Positions 7,695 through 16,432 are shown, counted from the stretch's first letter. The stretch is DNA of 41,460 bases from Aldersonia sp036524855 (GCA_036524855.1 DATDBL010000216.1:1-41460), one strand, 5' to 3'. The notes: generated by a model not told the origin, from the sequence alone. Program-made: numbers and translations.

Positions 7695-9290
7695 ATGCGC
7701 GTCTACTCCTTCGACCACGCCCACGACGTACCCGCGCGGGAGCTGGGGCACGTGCTCGGCGGCAAGGGAGCCGGCCTGGCGGAGATGACCGCTGCGCTCG
7801 GGCTGAATGTGCCACCCGGATTCACGATCTCAGTGCCCGTGTGCCGCGAATACCTGCAGACCGGGTGGCCCGCTGAACTCGACAACGAGATCACGACTCA
7901 CATCGACCGCCTGGGCGACGTCATGGGTCGGAGGCTGGGCGATCGGAACGACCCGCTGCTGGTCGCGGTGCGCAGCGGCGCGCCGGTGTCGATGCCTGGG
8001 ATGCTCGACACCGTGCTCAATCTGGGGATCAACGACGCTACCGTCGAGGGGCTCGCGCGCAGCTCGGGTGACGAGCGCTTCGCCTGGGACAGCTACCGTC
8101 GATTCCTCGAGATGTTTGCGACCACCGTAATGGATGTTCCGCACGAGTCTCTGCCAACGATCGACCCCGGTGCGACAACGCAACAGCTCCGCGAACACGT
8201 CGCGGAGCTAAAGGAGCAGATCGCAGCATCCGCTGGCCGTGCTGTTCCTACCGATCCGGCACAACAGCTCCGCGAGGCGATCGAGGCAGTGTTCCGATCG
8301 TGGGGTTCCGACCGCGCTCGGGCGTACCGGAAGCATGAGTCCATCGACGAGGACATGGGGACCGGTTGCAACGTCCAGGCGATGGTCTTCGGCAACCGGG
8401 GGGACGACTCGGGCACGGGTGTCGTCTTCACCCGCGACCCCTCCACCGGTGAGGCCATGCCTTTCGGGGACTATCTCCCCTGCGCACAAGGCGAGGACGT
8501 CGTCGCCGGCAATTCTCGCACCAAGCACATCGCGTACCTGGCCGAGCATCAACCCAACGCTTACACCGATCTGCTCGCAACACTGCGCCGACTCGAACTG
8601 CACTACCGGGACATCTGTGACGTCGAGTTCACCGTCGAGAACGGAAAGCTGTGGCTGCTGCAGACGCGGATCGGCAAGCGCGGCGCCGTCGCCGCAGTTC
8701 GCATCGCCGTCGAGATGGCCGACGACGACGAGATCGGTCTCACCCCAGCGGAGGTCCTGGATCGCGTGTCCGAGTCGATTCGCGCTCGTGCCCGCGCCGA
8801 AGTCGCCGCGGATGCTCATGAACCCGAGGACGGAACGACCCTACTGACTACCGGCCTGGGAGCATCGCCCGGACGGGTGAGCGGTCGCGTCGTACTCACC
8901 GCCGACGACGCGATGTGCGCTGACGACGACGTCATCCTCGTGCGCACCAGTACCAGCCCGGTAGACGTGGCCGGGATGTCTGCATCGGTCGGAATCCTCA
9001 CCACCCGAGGCGGATTGGTGAGCCACGCCGCCGTGGTGGCGCGCGGCTGGGGCATCCCCGCCGTGGTGGGAGCCGACACCCTGATCATCTCTGGCGAGCA
9101 AGTTCACGCCGAGGGCGGATCAAGCGTCAACGCCGGAGACGTGATCACCATCGACGGCGCCACCGGCTGCGTATGGATCGGCGCGGTCTCCGCGTCACTA
9201 AGCCAAGCAGCCGACGCCGTCGCCGAGCGACTTCCGCACCTTCTGCGCGTCGACGAATGGGCGCAGCAGCGAGAAGTGTCCCCCGCATGA
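7695..9290 (+). CDS. Pyruvate phosphate dikinase-like protein: ATP-grasp plus phosphohistidine domains, no PEP/pyruvate barrel
   Basis: A 531-residue protein. Residues 10-40 carry GGKGAGLAEM and the PPDK-type start of the nucleotide-binding domain; SMPGMLDTVLNLGIND near residue 100 is a PPDK hallmark; FTRDPSTGE and LQTR(I)GKR mark the end of the ATP-grasp. The phosphohistidine domain follows, with His444 in GGLVSHAAVVARGWGIPAV. The chain stops about 85 residues later, so the roughly 350-residue PEP/pyruvate barrel of full PPDK is absent. Short forms are known in actinobacteria (M. tuberculosis Rv1127c, as I recall). It can probably take the beta-phosphoryl group of ATP onto His444, but the acceptor must be supplied by another protein. 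The ATG at 7695 follows GGAGG; the open frame extends upstream to 7512 through the operator. It heads a six-gene plus-strand operon. Confidence 0.92.
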   Translation: MRVYSFDHAHDVPARELGHVLGGKGAGLAEMTAALGLNVPPGFTISVPVCREYLQTGWPAELDNEITTHIDRLGDVMGRRLGDRNDPLLVAVRSGAPVSMPGMLDTVLNLGINDATVEGLARSSGDERFAWDSYRRFLEMFATTVMDVPHESLPTIDPGATTQQLREHVAELKEQIAASAGRAVPTDPAQQLREAIEAVFRSWGSDRARAYRKHESIDEDMGTGCNVQAMVFGNRGDDSGTGVVFTRDPSTGEAMPFGDYLPCAQGEDVVAGNSRTKHIAYLAEHQPNAYTDLLATLRRLELHYRDICDVEFTVENGKLWLLQTRIGKRGAVAAVRIAVEMADDDEIGLTPAEVLDRVSESIRARARAEVAADAHEPEDGTTLLTTGLGASPGRVSGRVVLTADDAMCADDDVILVRTSTSPVDVAGMSASVGILTTRGGLVSHAAVVARGWGIPAVVGADTLIISGEQVHAEGGSSVNAGDVITIDGATGCVWIGAVSASLSQAADAVAERLPHLLRVDEWAQQREVSPA

Positions 9291-10519
9291 CCGACGCCAC
9301 ACCCCCGCAGCATGTCGTCGTCGTCGGCGCGTCTCTGGCAGGTCTGCGTGCAGTGCAGACCGCGCGGGAGGTCGGCTACGGTGGGCGATTGACGCTGATA
9401 GGCGATGAGCCCCACCTGCCCTACGATCGGCCGCCGCTGTCGAAGGAGTACCTCGCGGACGGCCCACTCACGACGGCGCACGAGTTTCCTGAAACCCTCG
9501 ATCTGACCGGCAAGCTGGGCGTCGAGGTGCGAACCGACACCCGTGCAGAATCCCTGGACACGGCCAAACGCATAGTGACCACCGGCCGTGGCGATGCCAT
9601 CCACTACGACGCCCTTCTGATAGCCACGGGTGTGCGCGCCCGCCGGTTGCCGGGCACGGCCCACCTCGAGGGAGTCCACGTACTGCGGAACCTCGACGAT
9701 GCGAAATCGATCCGCGATGCACTCGACGCACGGGCTCGCGTAGTCGTGATCGGCGCGGGCTTCATCGGAGCAGAGGTCGCGTCGGCGGCGGTCAAGCGAG
9801 GCCTGGAACCGGTGGTTCTCGAGGCTGCCGCCACGCCCCTCGTCCGCGCGGTCGGAAGCGCGGGTGGCACCGGACTTGGTCGGATGCATGCGCGAAACGG
9901 AGTCGATCTGCGATGTGGAGTCGCGGTATCCGAGGTGGTCGGAGAACGTCGCGTCGAAGGCGTGAGGCTCGTCGATGGCTCAGAGGTTCCCGCCGACCTG
10001 GTGGTGGTCGGCATTGGCGCCGACCCGGCGACCGACTGGCTCGAGAACTCCGGGCTATGTATCGACAACGGCGTCGTCTGCGACGAAACGCTCCGCGCCG
10101 GCGACAGCATCTGGGCCGCCGGCGACGTTACCCGATGGACCAATCCGCTTTTCGATGCGAAGATGCGACTTGAACATTGGACGAATGCCGGCGAACAAGG
10201 CGTCCACGCCATGGAGAATCTTCTCCACCCAGACGAGGCGTCCCCCTATCAGCACGTCCCCTACTTCTGGTCGGACTGGTACGGGCAGCGAATTCAGTTC
10301 GCCGGCCTCCCCATGGGTGAGCCCCATGTGGTCAGTGGCGACTGGGATTCCGACGACCTCGTCGCGCTGTACCGCGACGGCGACCGACTGATCGGCGCGC
10401 TTTCGGTCAACCGCAGAGGCGACATCATGAAGTACCGGGTTCAGATCTCTCGTCGCGGGACGTGGAATGCCGCACTGGCATTCGCCGAAAAGCGGACCGC
10501 CGCAGCCGCGAACGCCTGA
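9287..10519 (+). CDS. FAD/NAD(P)H-dependent ferredoxin reductase (P450 system)
   Basis: A 410-residue member of the putidaredoxin-reductase/BphA4 family. It shows the FAD dinucleotide-binding VVVVGASLAGLRA near the N-terminus with YDRPPLSKEYL, the second nucleotide-binding VVIGAGFIGAEVAS near residue 150, and the FAD-closing AAGDVTRW. The C-terminal domain contains PYFWSDWYGQRIQFAG, typical of the family. It moves electrons from NAD(P)H to a small ferredoxin, most simply the [3Fe-4S] protein at 693 in the divergent operon. The start ATG at 9287 overlaps the stop of the dikinase-like gene as ATGA, so translation is coupled. This ties the reductase to the phosphotransferase module. Confidence 0.93.
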   Translation: MTDATPPQHVVVVGASLAGLRAVQTAREVGYGGRLTLIGDEPHLPYDRPPLSKEYLADGPLTTAHEFPETLDLTGKLGVEVRTDTRAESLDTAKRIVTTGRGDAIHYDALLIATGVRARRLPGTAHLEGVHVLRNLDDAKSIRDALDARARVVVIGAGFIGAEVASAAVKRGLEPVVLEAAATPLVRAVGSAGGTGLGRMHARNGVDLRCGVAVSEVVGERRVEGVRLVDGSEVPADLVVVGIGADPATDWLENSGLCIDNGVVCDETLRAGDSIWAAGDVTRWTNPLFDAKMRLEHWTNAGEQGVHAMENLLHPDEASPYQHVPYFWSDWYGQRIQFAGLPMGEPHVVSGDWDSDDLVALYRDGDRLIGALSVNRRGDIMKYRVQISRRGTWNAALAFAEKRTAAAANA

Positions 10520-10545
10520 CCCGCGACTCGAGGAGGAACACGAGC

Positions 10546-11979
10546 ATGCAGAATCACGACGACGTCTTCATCGGGGGTACTTGGGTTGCCTCCCACTCCA
10601 CCGATCGCAGCGAGGTGGTGAACCCGGCCACCGAGGAAGTCTGGGCCAGGGTCCCCGACGGCAATGAACTCGACATCGAAGATGCGGTGTCGGCGGCACG
10701 CTCAGCATTCCCGGCATGGGCGGGTACCGATCCGCAGGAGCGAGCCGGGTACTTACGTCGTCTCGCCGACGAGATCGACCTCCGTTCGGCCGAGCTGTCC
10801 CGAATCATCACCACGGAGAACGGAACTCCTGTGGCGGAGAGCAGTGCGGCTCCGTCGCACAGCGCGGCCCATCTGAGGTTGACCGCCGATCTCGCCGAGG
10901 TGCTGACTGCTCCCGATGACCGGCCCAATCCGATGGCACCGGGGCACACCATAGTCCGCCGGGTACCGGTCGGGGTCGCCGGTCTGATCACTCCGTGGAA
11001 CTTTCCACTCGGGTTGATCATGATCAAGCTCGGTCCCGCCCTCCTCGCGGGCTGCACGGTCGTCATCAAACCGGCGCCGGAGACGCCGATGGCAACCCGC
11101 CTGTTGATGGAAGCAGTGGCGGCGGCGCGGATACCCCACGGAGTAGTGAATCTGGTTACCGGCTCGACTCGTGCGGGTAACGCACTGGTGGAGCACCCCG
11201 GTGTCGACAAGATCTCCTTCACCGGTTCCACGGCCGTCGGGCGAGCCATCGCCCGCACGTGCGGTGAGCGGTTGCGCCCGGTGACCCTCGAATTGGGCGG
11301 CAAGTCGCCCGCCATTGTGCTCGACGATTTCGACCCGGCGGTGTTCGAGAAGAATCTGCTCAAGGTCTCGATGCGCAACACCGGACAGACATGCAAAGCG
11401 TGCACCAGACTGCTTGTCCCGGCGCACCGGCACGACGAGATCGCCTCGCTCGCTGGTGAAATAGTTACCGCGGCACCTATGGGGGATCCCTTTGATCCCG
11501 CGACCATATTCGGTCCAGTTGTGTCGGCACGTCAGCGAAACCGAGTTGCTGGATACCTGGCTTCGGCCCACTCCCAAGGCGCCAAAGCAGTCACCGGCGG
11601 CGATGTCTCCACGCGCTTCGAACGTGGGTACTACGTCGAACCCACGGTGTTCTCGCATGTGACACCGGACATGACTATTGCCCGAGAGGAGATATTCGGC
11701 CCGGTGCTGTCGGTGGTCGGCTACCGCGACATCGACGAGGCCGTCGCGATCGCCAACGACTCCGATTACGGGTTGGCCGCCACGGTTTTCGGGACAGACG
11801 AGGACCGCGCGACTGCCATCGCCAAGCGCCTCATCACTGGCAACGTCGGAATCAACCACTACGGCTCGAATGCCGCAGCCCCTTTCGGTGGGCACAAGGA
11901 CAGCGGCCTCGGCACCGAGTTCGCAGCCGAGGGACTCGCCGCATACCTGCAATTCACCTCCATCCACTATTCGTCCTGA
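10546..11979 (+). CDS. Aldehyde dehydrogenase (NAD(P)+), pathway-associated
   Basis: A 477-residue ALDH-superfamily enzyme. It shows PWNFPLGLIMIK, the cofactor-site block SFTGSTAVGRAIA, the ELGGKSPAIV segment with the general-base Glu, and the catalytic Cys283 in GQTCKA, then EEIFGPVLSV and the C-terminal PFGGHKDSGLGTE. Length is normal. The ATG at 10546 is preceded by AGGAGGA; an open frame starting at 10462 overlaps the reductase gene and has no site. It would oxidise the aldehyde made by the alcohol dehydrogenase encoded next (12002) to a carboxylic acid. It lies 26 bases after the ferredoxin reductase gene. Substrate specificity cannot be read from sequence. Confidence 0.93.
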   Translation: MQNHDDVFIGGTWVASHSTDRSEVVNPATEEVWARVPDGNELDIEDAVSAARSAFPAWAGTDPQERAGYLRRLADEIDLRSAELSRIITTENGTPVAESSAAPSHSAAHLRLTADLAEVLTAPDDRPNPMAPGHTIVRRVPVGVAGLITPWNFPLGLIMIKLGPALLAGCTVVIKPAPETPMATRLLMEAVAAARIPHGVVNLVTGSTRAGNALVEHPGVDKISFTGSTAVGRAIARTCGERLRPVTLELGGKSPAIVLDDFDPAVFEKNLLKVSMRNTGQTCKACTRLLVPAHRHDEIASLAGEIVTAAPMGDPFDPATIFGPVVSARQRNRVAGYLASAHSQGAKAVTGGDVSTRFERGYYVEPTVFSHVTPDMTIAREEIFGPVLSVVGYRDIDEAVAIANDSDYGLAATVFGTDEDRATAIAKRLITGNVGINHYGSNAAAPFGGHKDSGLGTEFAAEGLAAYLQFTSIHYSS

Positions 11980-12001
11980 CTACCCGAGAGAGAGCAAACT
12001 G

Positions 12002-13078
12002 ATGCGAGCAGCGGTTATGTGGGGCGCCGGTAAGCCCTTCGAAGTGCAGGAGATCGACATCGCCTCCCCCGCGGCCGGTCACGTTTCGGTCGACCTTCAC
12101 AGTTGCGGTGTCTGCGCTTCCGACCTTTCACTGACCACGGCTTTCGGGCAACCCACTCCGGTAGTGCTCGGGCACGAGGGGGCGGGCATCGTCGCAGAAG
12201 TGGGCGACGGGGTGGACTCGGTTCAAGTCGGCGACCACGTGGTCCTGGTGTGGGTACCGCCTTGCGGCAAGTGCGCACCGTGTCGGCGCGGTGACGACTA
12301 CTTGTGCGCCAATCGCCGATCGTCGGCCGATTCCCGGGCTGGGAAGTCCGCTCGCCCCTCTCCACTGAGTGTGAACGGGGCCTCTATTCACCAGGGCATG
12401 GCGACGTCGACATTCGCTCAACGCACCGTCGTGCCGGCCAACGCGGTCGTGCGAATCGACGACGACGTACCATTTCCCGTCGCCGCGATGATGGGATGCG
12501 CCGTGCCGACCGGCGTCGGCGCCGCACTTCGCAGTGCCAACGTACAGCCCGGTGACGATGTCGCTGTGATCGGCTGTGGTGCGGTGGGTTTGAACTCGGT
12601 GATGGGTGCGGTCGTCGCCGGCGCGGCCCGGGTGGTCGCCATCGACCCGATGGATGACCGTCGGACGCTCGCTCAGAGCGTAGGTGCCACAGAGTCCCTC
12701 GATCCCGAGCTGTTGGACGACCTTCGGGACATGGACATCGTCATCGACGCGGTGGGTTCCCCCGCCACCGTCGCCGGCGCGTGGAAGGCCGTCCGTCGAG
12801 GCGGCACCGTAACGGTCGTCGGCGCAGGCCGGCCAGACAAGGTCGTAGAGATCAACGCCTACGAGCTCTTTCATGACGACAAGAAACTGACGGGCAGCTT
12901 TCATGGCGGCATCAGCATGCACCGCGATCTACCGATCCTGGTAGGTCTGTGGCGCAATGGTCGTCTACCGATCGAAAAGCTCATCAACGCGACCGCCGAC
13001 CTCGGTGAGATCAACGAAGTCGTTGCGGCACAGCAGAGCGGCGAGGCCCTTCGCATTGTCTTGACGCCCCAACCCTGA
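12002..13078 (+). CDS. Zinc-dependent alcohol dehydrogenase (MDR family)
   Basis: A 358-residue medium-chain dehydrogenase. The catalytic zinc site is visible as CGVCASD and GHEGAG, and the four structural-zinc cysteines are in CGKCAPCRRGDDYLC. The cofactor-binding glycines are in VIGCGAVGLNSV, followed by an acidic residue in VVAIDPMDD that favours NAD+. It resembles class III/aryl-alcohol type enzymes. It is 22 bases after the aldehyde dehydrogenase gene and has the same direction, so the pair probably converts a primary alcohol, released after P450 hydroxylation, to an acid. An open frame extends far upstream in this register but overlaps the aldehyde dehydrogenase and is not real. Confidence 0.93.
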   Translation: MRAAVMWGAGKPFEVQEIDIASPAAGHVSVDLHSCGVCASDLSLTTAFGQPTPVVLGHEGAGIVAEVGDGVDSVQVGDHVVLVWVPPCGKCAPCRRGDDYLCANRRSSADSRAGKSARPSPLSVNGASIHQGMATSTFAQRTVVPANAVVRIDDDVPFPVAAMMGCAVPTGVGAALRSANVQPGDDVAVIGCGAVGLNSVMGAVVAGAARVVAIDPMDDRRTLAQSVGATESLDPELLDDLRDMDIVIDAVGSPATVAGAWKAVRRGGTVTVVGAGRPDKVVEINAYELFHDDKKLTGSFHGGISMHRDLPILVGLWRNGRLPIEKLINATADLGEINEVVAAQQSGEALRIVLTPQP

Positions 13079-13098
13079 CGAAATCGGAAGGAACACAC

Positions 13099-14076
13099 GT
13101 GGGAATCAACCTCCTCGACAACGGAGCCGAGCGGCGCCACATCTTCCACGACCCCGACGCACACCCCGACGTGCGCGAGTCGCTGGCGTACCTCGTCCCC
13201 ATCCCATCAGCCCGACTCGGCGTGATCTTCTACACCTGGGTGCACGCCAACGGACCAGACGAGCGAGCGCGTGCAGGGTCTGCCCTGATCGTTTTCGGTC
13301 CTGGCGTCGGCGACCCGATCTTCGATGTTCACGACAACATCGCAGTCCCGGACTCGATGGGCTTCGACGACTGGCAGGTGGGACCCGGCAGACTCACGCT
13401 ATCCGACGACATGATGAAGTCGACGATCGCGTTCCACAGTGATCGTCTCTCGATCGACTACGACTGGACCGGCATCAATCCGTCATTCGGCTTCGCCACC
13501 AATCGCAACGGATGCCCGCAGTGGCTCGCGTGGGATCGGACCGAACAGGGCGGGCACGTCGTCGGCACTCTGACGATCGACGGTGTCGATCACAAGCTGG
13601 ACGGCTACGCCCACCGCGACCACTCATGGGGTAGGCGCGACTGGGGCGGTGCCACACACTGGAAGTGGTGGAACATCCTCACCGACGGCGGTACCGCGAT
13701 ACATGCGATGGAGTTGCAGTACTTCGGGAAGACGACGCTGCACGGCTATGTCCAGAAAGACGGCGTGATCGCGACGATCACCGACATGGACGCCGACATG
13801 ACGTTCGACGAGCGGTTCGTCCACACCGAGGTTCGGGCCACGATCCATGACGACGAGGGCCGCGAGACAGTCGTCACCTGTCGGCAAGGCGCTGATCTGC
13901 AGTGGCCGGTGAGTCCTCGGCTCTGGATTCACGAAGCAGCAATGTTCACCAACGTTGATGGGGTTGACGGGGTCGGCTACATCGAGTGTGCATGGCCCCC
14001 TGAGTACATCGCGCATCACCGTACCGACGGAGTCGGCGTCGGCGAGCGTCATGCACTCACCCTCGACCGGGATTGA
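13099..14076 (+). CDS. AttH/CrtC-like lipocalin-fold protein (DUF7064-type), copy 2
   Basis: A 325-residue protein starting at GTG 13099 after a GGAAGGA site. It has the same signature as the protein at 5107: GCPQWLAWDRTEQGG then HRDHSWGRRDWGG near residues 172-184, followed by a WKWWNI block. Identity outside the core is low by eye, so the two are old paralogues rather than a recent duplication. No signal peptide is seen. Its place between the alcohol dehydrogenase and the winged-helix protein puts it in the dikinase operon. CrtC relatives act on isoprenoid double bonds; whether this protein is an enzyme, a binding protein or a partner for copy 1 is not known. Confidence 0.82.
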   Translation: MGINLLDNGAERRHIFHDPDAHPDVRESLAYLVPIPSARLGVIFYTWVHANGPDERARAGSALIVFGPGVGDPIFDVHDNIAVPDSMGFDDWQVGPGRLTLSDDMMKSTIAFHSDRLSIDYDWTGINPSFGFATNRNGCPQWLAWDRTEQGGHVVGTLTIDGVDHKLDGYAHRDHSWGRRDWGGATHWKWWNILTDGGTAIHAMELQYFGKTTLHGYVQKDGVIATITDMDADMTFDERFVHTEVRATIHDDEGRETVVTCRQGADLQWPVSPRLWIHEAAMFTNVDGVDGVGYIECAWPPEYIAHHRTDGVGVGERHALTLDRD

Positions 14077-14106
14077 CCACGCCGTCGGAACCACAGAAAG
14101 GCAATC

Positions 14107-14700
14107 ATGATGTACACAACGAGCGAAGAGTTCGAAGTCCTGCACGGACTGCGGGTCAAGGGGATAACCCAACCGGACGACGTCGCGGCCGCGATCGGGC
14201 TGGACGCTGCACTCGTCGAACGCGTCCTCGAGTGTGCGGTGGACAAGGAGCACGCGCGCAAGCGAACCGGAGGGCGAGTGCAGGGGTACATGCTGACGGC
14301 CGCTGGCCGCGAGCGGCACGCTGAACTGCGGACAGATCGTGGCCCAACACAACTCGACGACCTCTCAGCCGCCTACGACGAGTTCCTAGGACCGAACCGC
14401 GAGTTCAAAGCACTGACGACCAAGTGGCAGACAGAGGCTGACGGCGATCCCGCCGTTGTCCTGCTGGAACTCCTGGCGATCGACGAGCGCGTGGGAAAGG
14501 TTCTGTCACTGGCTGTTGCGTCGGTTTCCCGGATGCGCGCGTACGAGCCGCGGTTCAAGGCTGCTCTCGACGCCTTTCAAAACGGCGAGACCTCAGCTCT
14601 GGCCCGCCCTATGTCGGGTTCGTACCACGATGTCTGGATGGAACTTCACGAAGACCTGCTATTGATGCTCGGGCGTGAGCGGACCGACGCTGACGAGTGA
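14107..14700 (+). CDS. Winged-helix protein, possible accessory of the dikinase-like system
   Basis: A 197-residue protein. Residues 1-75 look like a winged helix (KGITQPDDVAAAIGLD as the helix-turn region, and an LTAAGRERHAEL wing with its following helix as in MarR/PadR folds). The rest is helical, ending in the distinctive SYHDVWMELHEDLLLMLGR. I have the impression that this C-terminal pattern also occurs fused to actinobacterial PPDK-like proteins, which would make it an enzyme component rather than a transcription factor; I cannot verify that here. It is the last gene of the plus-strand operon, 30 bases after the previous one. ATG 14107 and 14110 are both possible starts. A regulator is the alternative. 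Confidence 0.75.
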   Translation: MMYTTSEEFEVLHGLRVKGITQPDDVAAAIGLDAALVERVLECAVDKEHARKRTGGRVQGYMLTAAGRERHAELRTDRGPTQLDDLSAAYDEFLGPNREFKALTTKWQTEADGDPAVVLLELLAIDERVGKVLSLAVASVSRMRAYEPRFKAALDAFQNGETSALARPMSGSYHDVWMELHEDLLLMLGRERTDADE

Positions 14701-14773
14701 ATCTTGGCGAACACCTCGCGAGTTTGGGGGGCTGAGCAACCTTGCGTTCGCACGGTCCGCCCCGCGAACCCTT

Positions 14774-16024
14774 TCATCCTCCCGCACGGACCGGTGATCC
14801 CACGACATCCCGCAACGAAACGCGCTGGTCGGCAAGTGCACCCGGATCGACGGGCGCTCGGTCCGCAATGAGCTTCTTCCCGGCCATGAAGTCCTTCGGG
14901 CTGTTCGCGGTTTCCACCGCGCACACCGTTCGGTCCGGACGCAGATGGAAGAGGGCGAACGAATCGCTTCGCGCTCCTCCGCGCGCAACGGTCTGCGCAC
15001 CGGGTTCCAGGATTCCCGCGATCTTGAGTTTCAGGTCGAACTGATCCGACCAGAACCAGGGCGTCTCGTGGACTCCTCCGTCCCCGCCGGTGATGGCCGC
15101 GGCGGCGTGTTTGGCCTGCTCCACGGCGCTGGGGATCGATTCGAGTCGGTACAGACCGTCGATCGCGTCGTGCGGGCGGCGGGTGACGTCACCGATGGCC
15201 ATGACGCCGTCGACGTTCGTGTGCCCCGCGCGGTCGACGAGGATGCCGCCGTCGCAGGCGACTCCGCATTGCTCGGCCAACTCTGCGTTCGGGACGGCTC
15301 CGATTCCGATCAGCACGTGATCGCACCGGATCATCGAGCCGTCGTCGCCCAGGACGGCGGTGACCGATCCGTCCGACGTCTCGAATGCCCGGGGGCTGAA
15401 GTTCGTGACGATGTGAGTTCCGCGCGCCTGGTGATACGCGGTGAGTCGTTGCGAGAGTTCAGCGCTGGCGACACGCGCCAACACTCGGTCCTCGCGTTCG
15501 CCGACGGTGACGTCGATGTCGCGTGCCCGTGCGACGGCGGCAACCTCCATCCCCACATATCCGCCGCCGATGACGGCGAGCGTCTCGGTCCGCTCCAGTG
15601 CGGCGCGGAGTGTGCGCGCGTCCGCGATCGTGCGCAGTGTCGACACACCGGCGGTGTCCGCGCCCGGAACGGTGATCGTTCTCGGCGTGGCCCCGGTTGC
15701 GACAACCACCGTCCGATAGTCGCGGTACTCGCCATTGTCGAGATGCACGCGTCGGGCGTGCGGATCGATGCGCGTCGCGCGCACCCCCAGGAGGAGGTCG
15801 ATCCGGTTGTCGGCGTAAAACCCGGCGGGCCGAAGCCACTGCACCATCGATTCGTCGGCGAACTTCTTCGACAGCGGTGGCCGGTGATACGGCGGCTCGT
15901 GTTCGTCGCCCAGCAGAGTGATCGGCCCCGTGAAGCGCTGCTGGCGGAGCAGGCCGGCGAGGGTGGCACCCGCGTGCCCTGCTCCGATGATCACCACCGA
16001 GTCGGACGACGCTGCCGACGTCAT
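14774..16024 (-). CDS. FAD-dependent ferredoxin reductase (terpredoxin/putidaredoxin reductase type)
   Basis: A 416-residue reductase. It shows VVIIGAGHAGATLAGLL and YHRPPLSKKF for FAD binding, VIGGGYVGMEVA for NAD(P)H binding, and VMAIGDVTRRP near the FAD isoalloxazine. It is clearly paralogous to the reductase at 9287 but not closely similar. The start at 16024 overlaps the end of the DUF2834-like membrane protein gene as ATGA. A longer open frame upstream is antisense-free but lies on the membrane protein gene and is not used. It is the last gene of the six-gene operon starting at 20712 and should reduce the [2Fe-2S] ferredoxin at 16433. Confidence 0.93.
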   Translation of the reverse strand: MTSAASSDSVVIIGAGHAGATLAGLLRQQRFTGPITLLGDEHEPPYHRPPLSKKFADESMVQWLRPAGFYADNRIDLLLGVRATRIDPHARRVHLDNGEYRDYRTVVVATGATPRTITVPGADTAGVSTLRTIADARTLRAALERTETLAVIGGGYVGMEVAAVARARDIDVTVGEREDRVLARVASAELSQRLTAYHQARGTHIVTNFSPRAFETSDGSVTAVLGDDGSMIRCDHVLIGIGAVPNAELAEQCGVACDGGILVDRAGHTNVDGVMAIGDVTRRPHDAIDGLYRLESIPSAVEQAKHAAAAITGGDGGVHETPWFWSDQFDLKLKIAGILEPGAQTVARGGARSDSFALFHLRPDRTVCAVETANSPKDFMAGKKLIADRAPVDPGALADQRVSLRDVVGSPVRAGG

Positions 16025-16428
16025 GGGCGCACCACCGTCGTCGAACGCGGTTCGAGGGGGCGTTCGAGGCGGGTATCCAGGAAGCGCTCCCGCACCACGA
16101 GATACACCGGGAAGGCCATCGACACTCCGATGTAGGACAGCAGGACGAACGCCACACCCCACCTGCGGCCCAAACCGATTCGTACCGAATCGGTGAGGAC
16201 CCACACCATGAATACCGCCCACGCGATCAACATGTCGATGCTGAGGAATGCGGCGGTGCCGCCGGCCGCGATCGCGTCGGCGAAGAACGAGATCGGATTG
16301 AGGATGTTTCCGCCGGCGGCCATCCACGCGAACGCATACGGCCAGGTCGACAGCAGCGCGGCGAAACCGGCGAACAGGTACAGCGCGTGCCGGATGTTCG
16401 TCGACCTCGAGATCACGGGGTTCACCAC
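16021..16428 (-). CDS. DUF2834-like small membrane protein
   Basis: A 135-residue integral membrane protein with three hydrophobic segments, about residues 14-36, 46-80 (probably one long or two short helices) and 90-112. The N-terminal ALYLFAGF...TWPYAFAW and the SISFFADA-like loop fit the DUF2834 family. Function is unknown. It overlaps the reductase gene by four bases and is only five bases from the ferredoxin gene, so it is tightly built into the P450 electron-transfer cassette. The Pseudomonas terpineol operon has no such gene as far as I recall. It might take part in uptake of the hydrophobic substrate or hold the P450 system at the membrane; both are guesses. Confidence 0.82.
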   Translation of the reverse strand: MVNPVISRSTNIRHALYLFAGFAALLSTWPYAFAWMAAGGNILNPISFFADAIAAGGTAAFLSIDMLIAWAVFMVWVLTDSVRIGLGRRWGVAFVLLSYIGVSMAFPVYLVVRERFLDTRLERPLEPRSTTVVRP

Positions 16429-16432
16429 GACG

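Noticed and set aside
7695..9290. Full pyruvate phosphate dikinase for gluconeogenesis
   Set aside because: The PEP/pyruvate barrel is absent and no following gene supplies one; the operon partners are catabolic.
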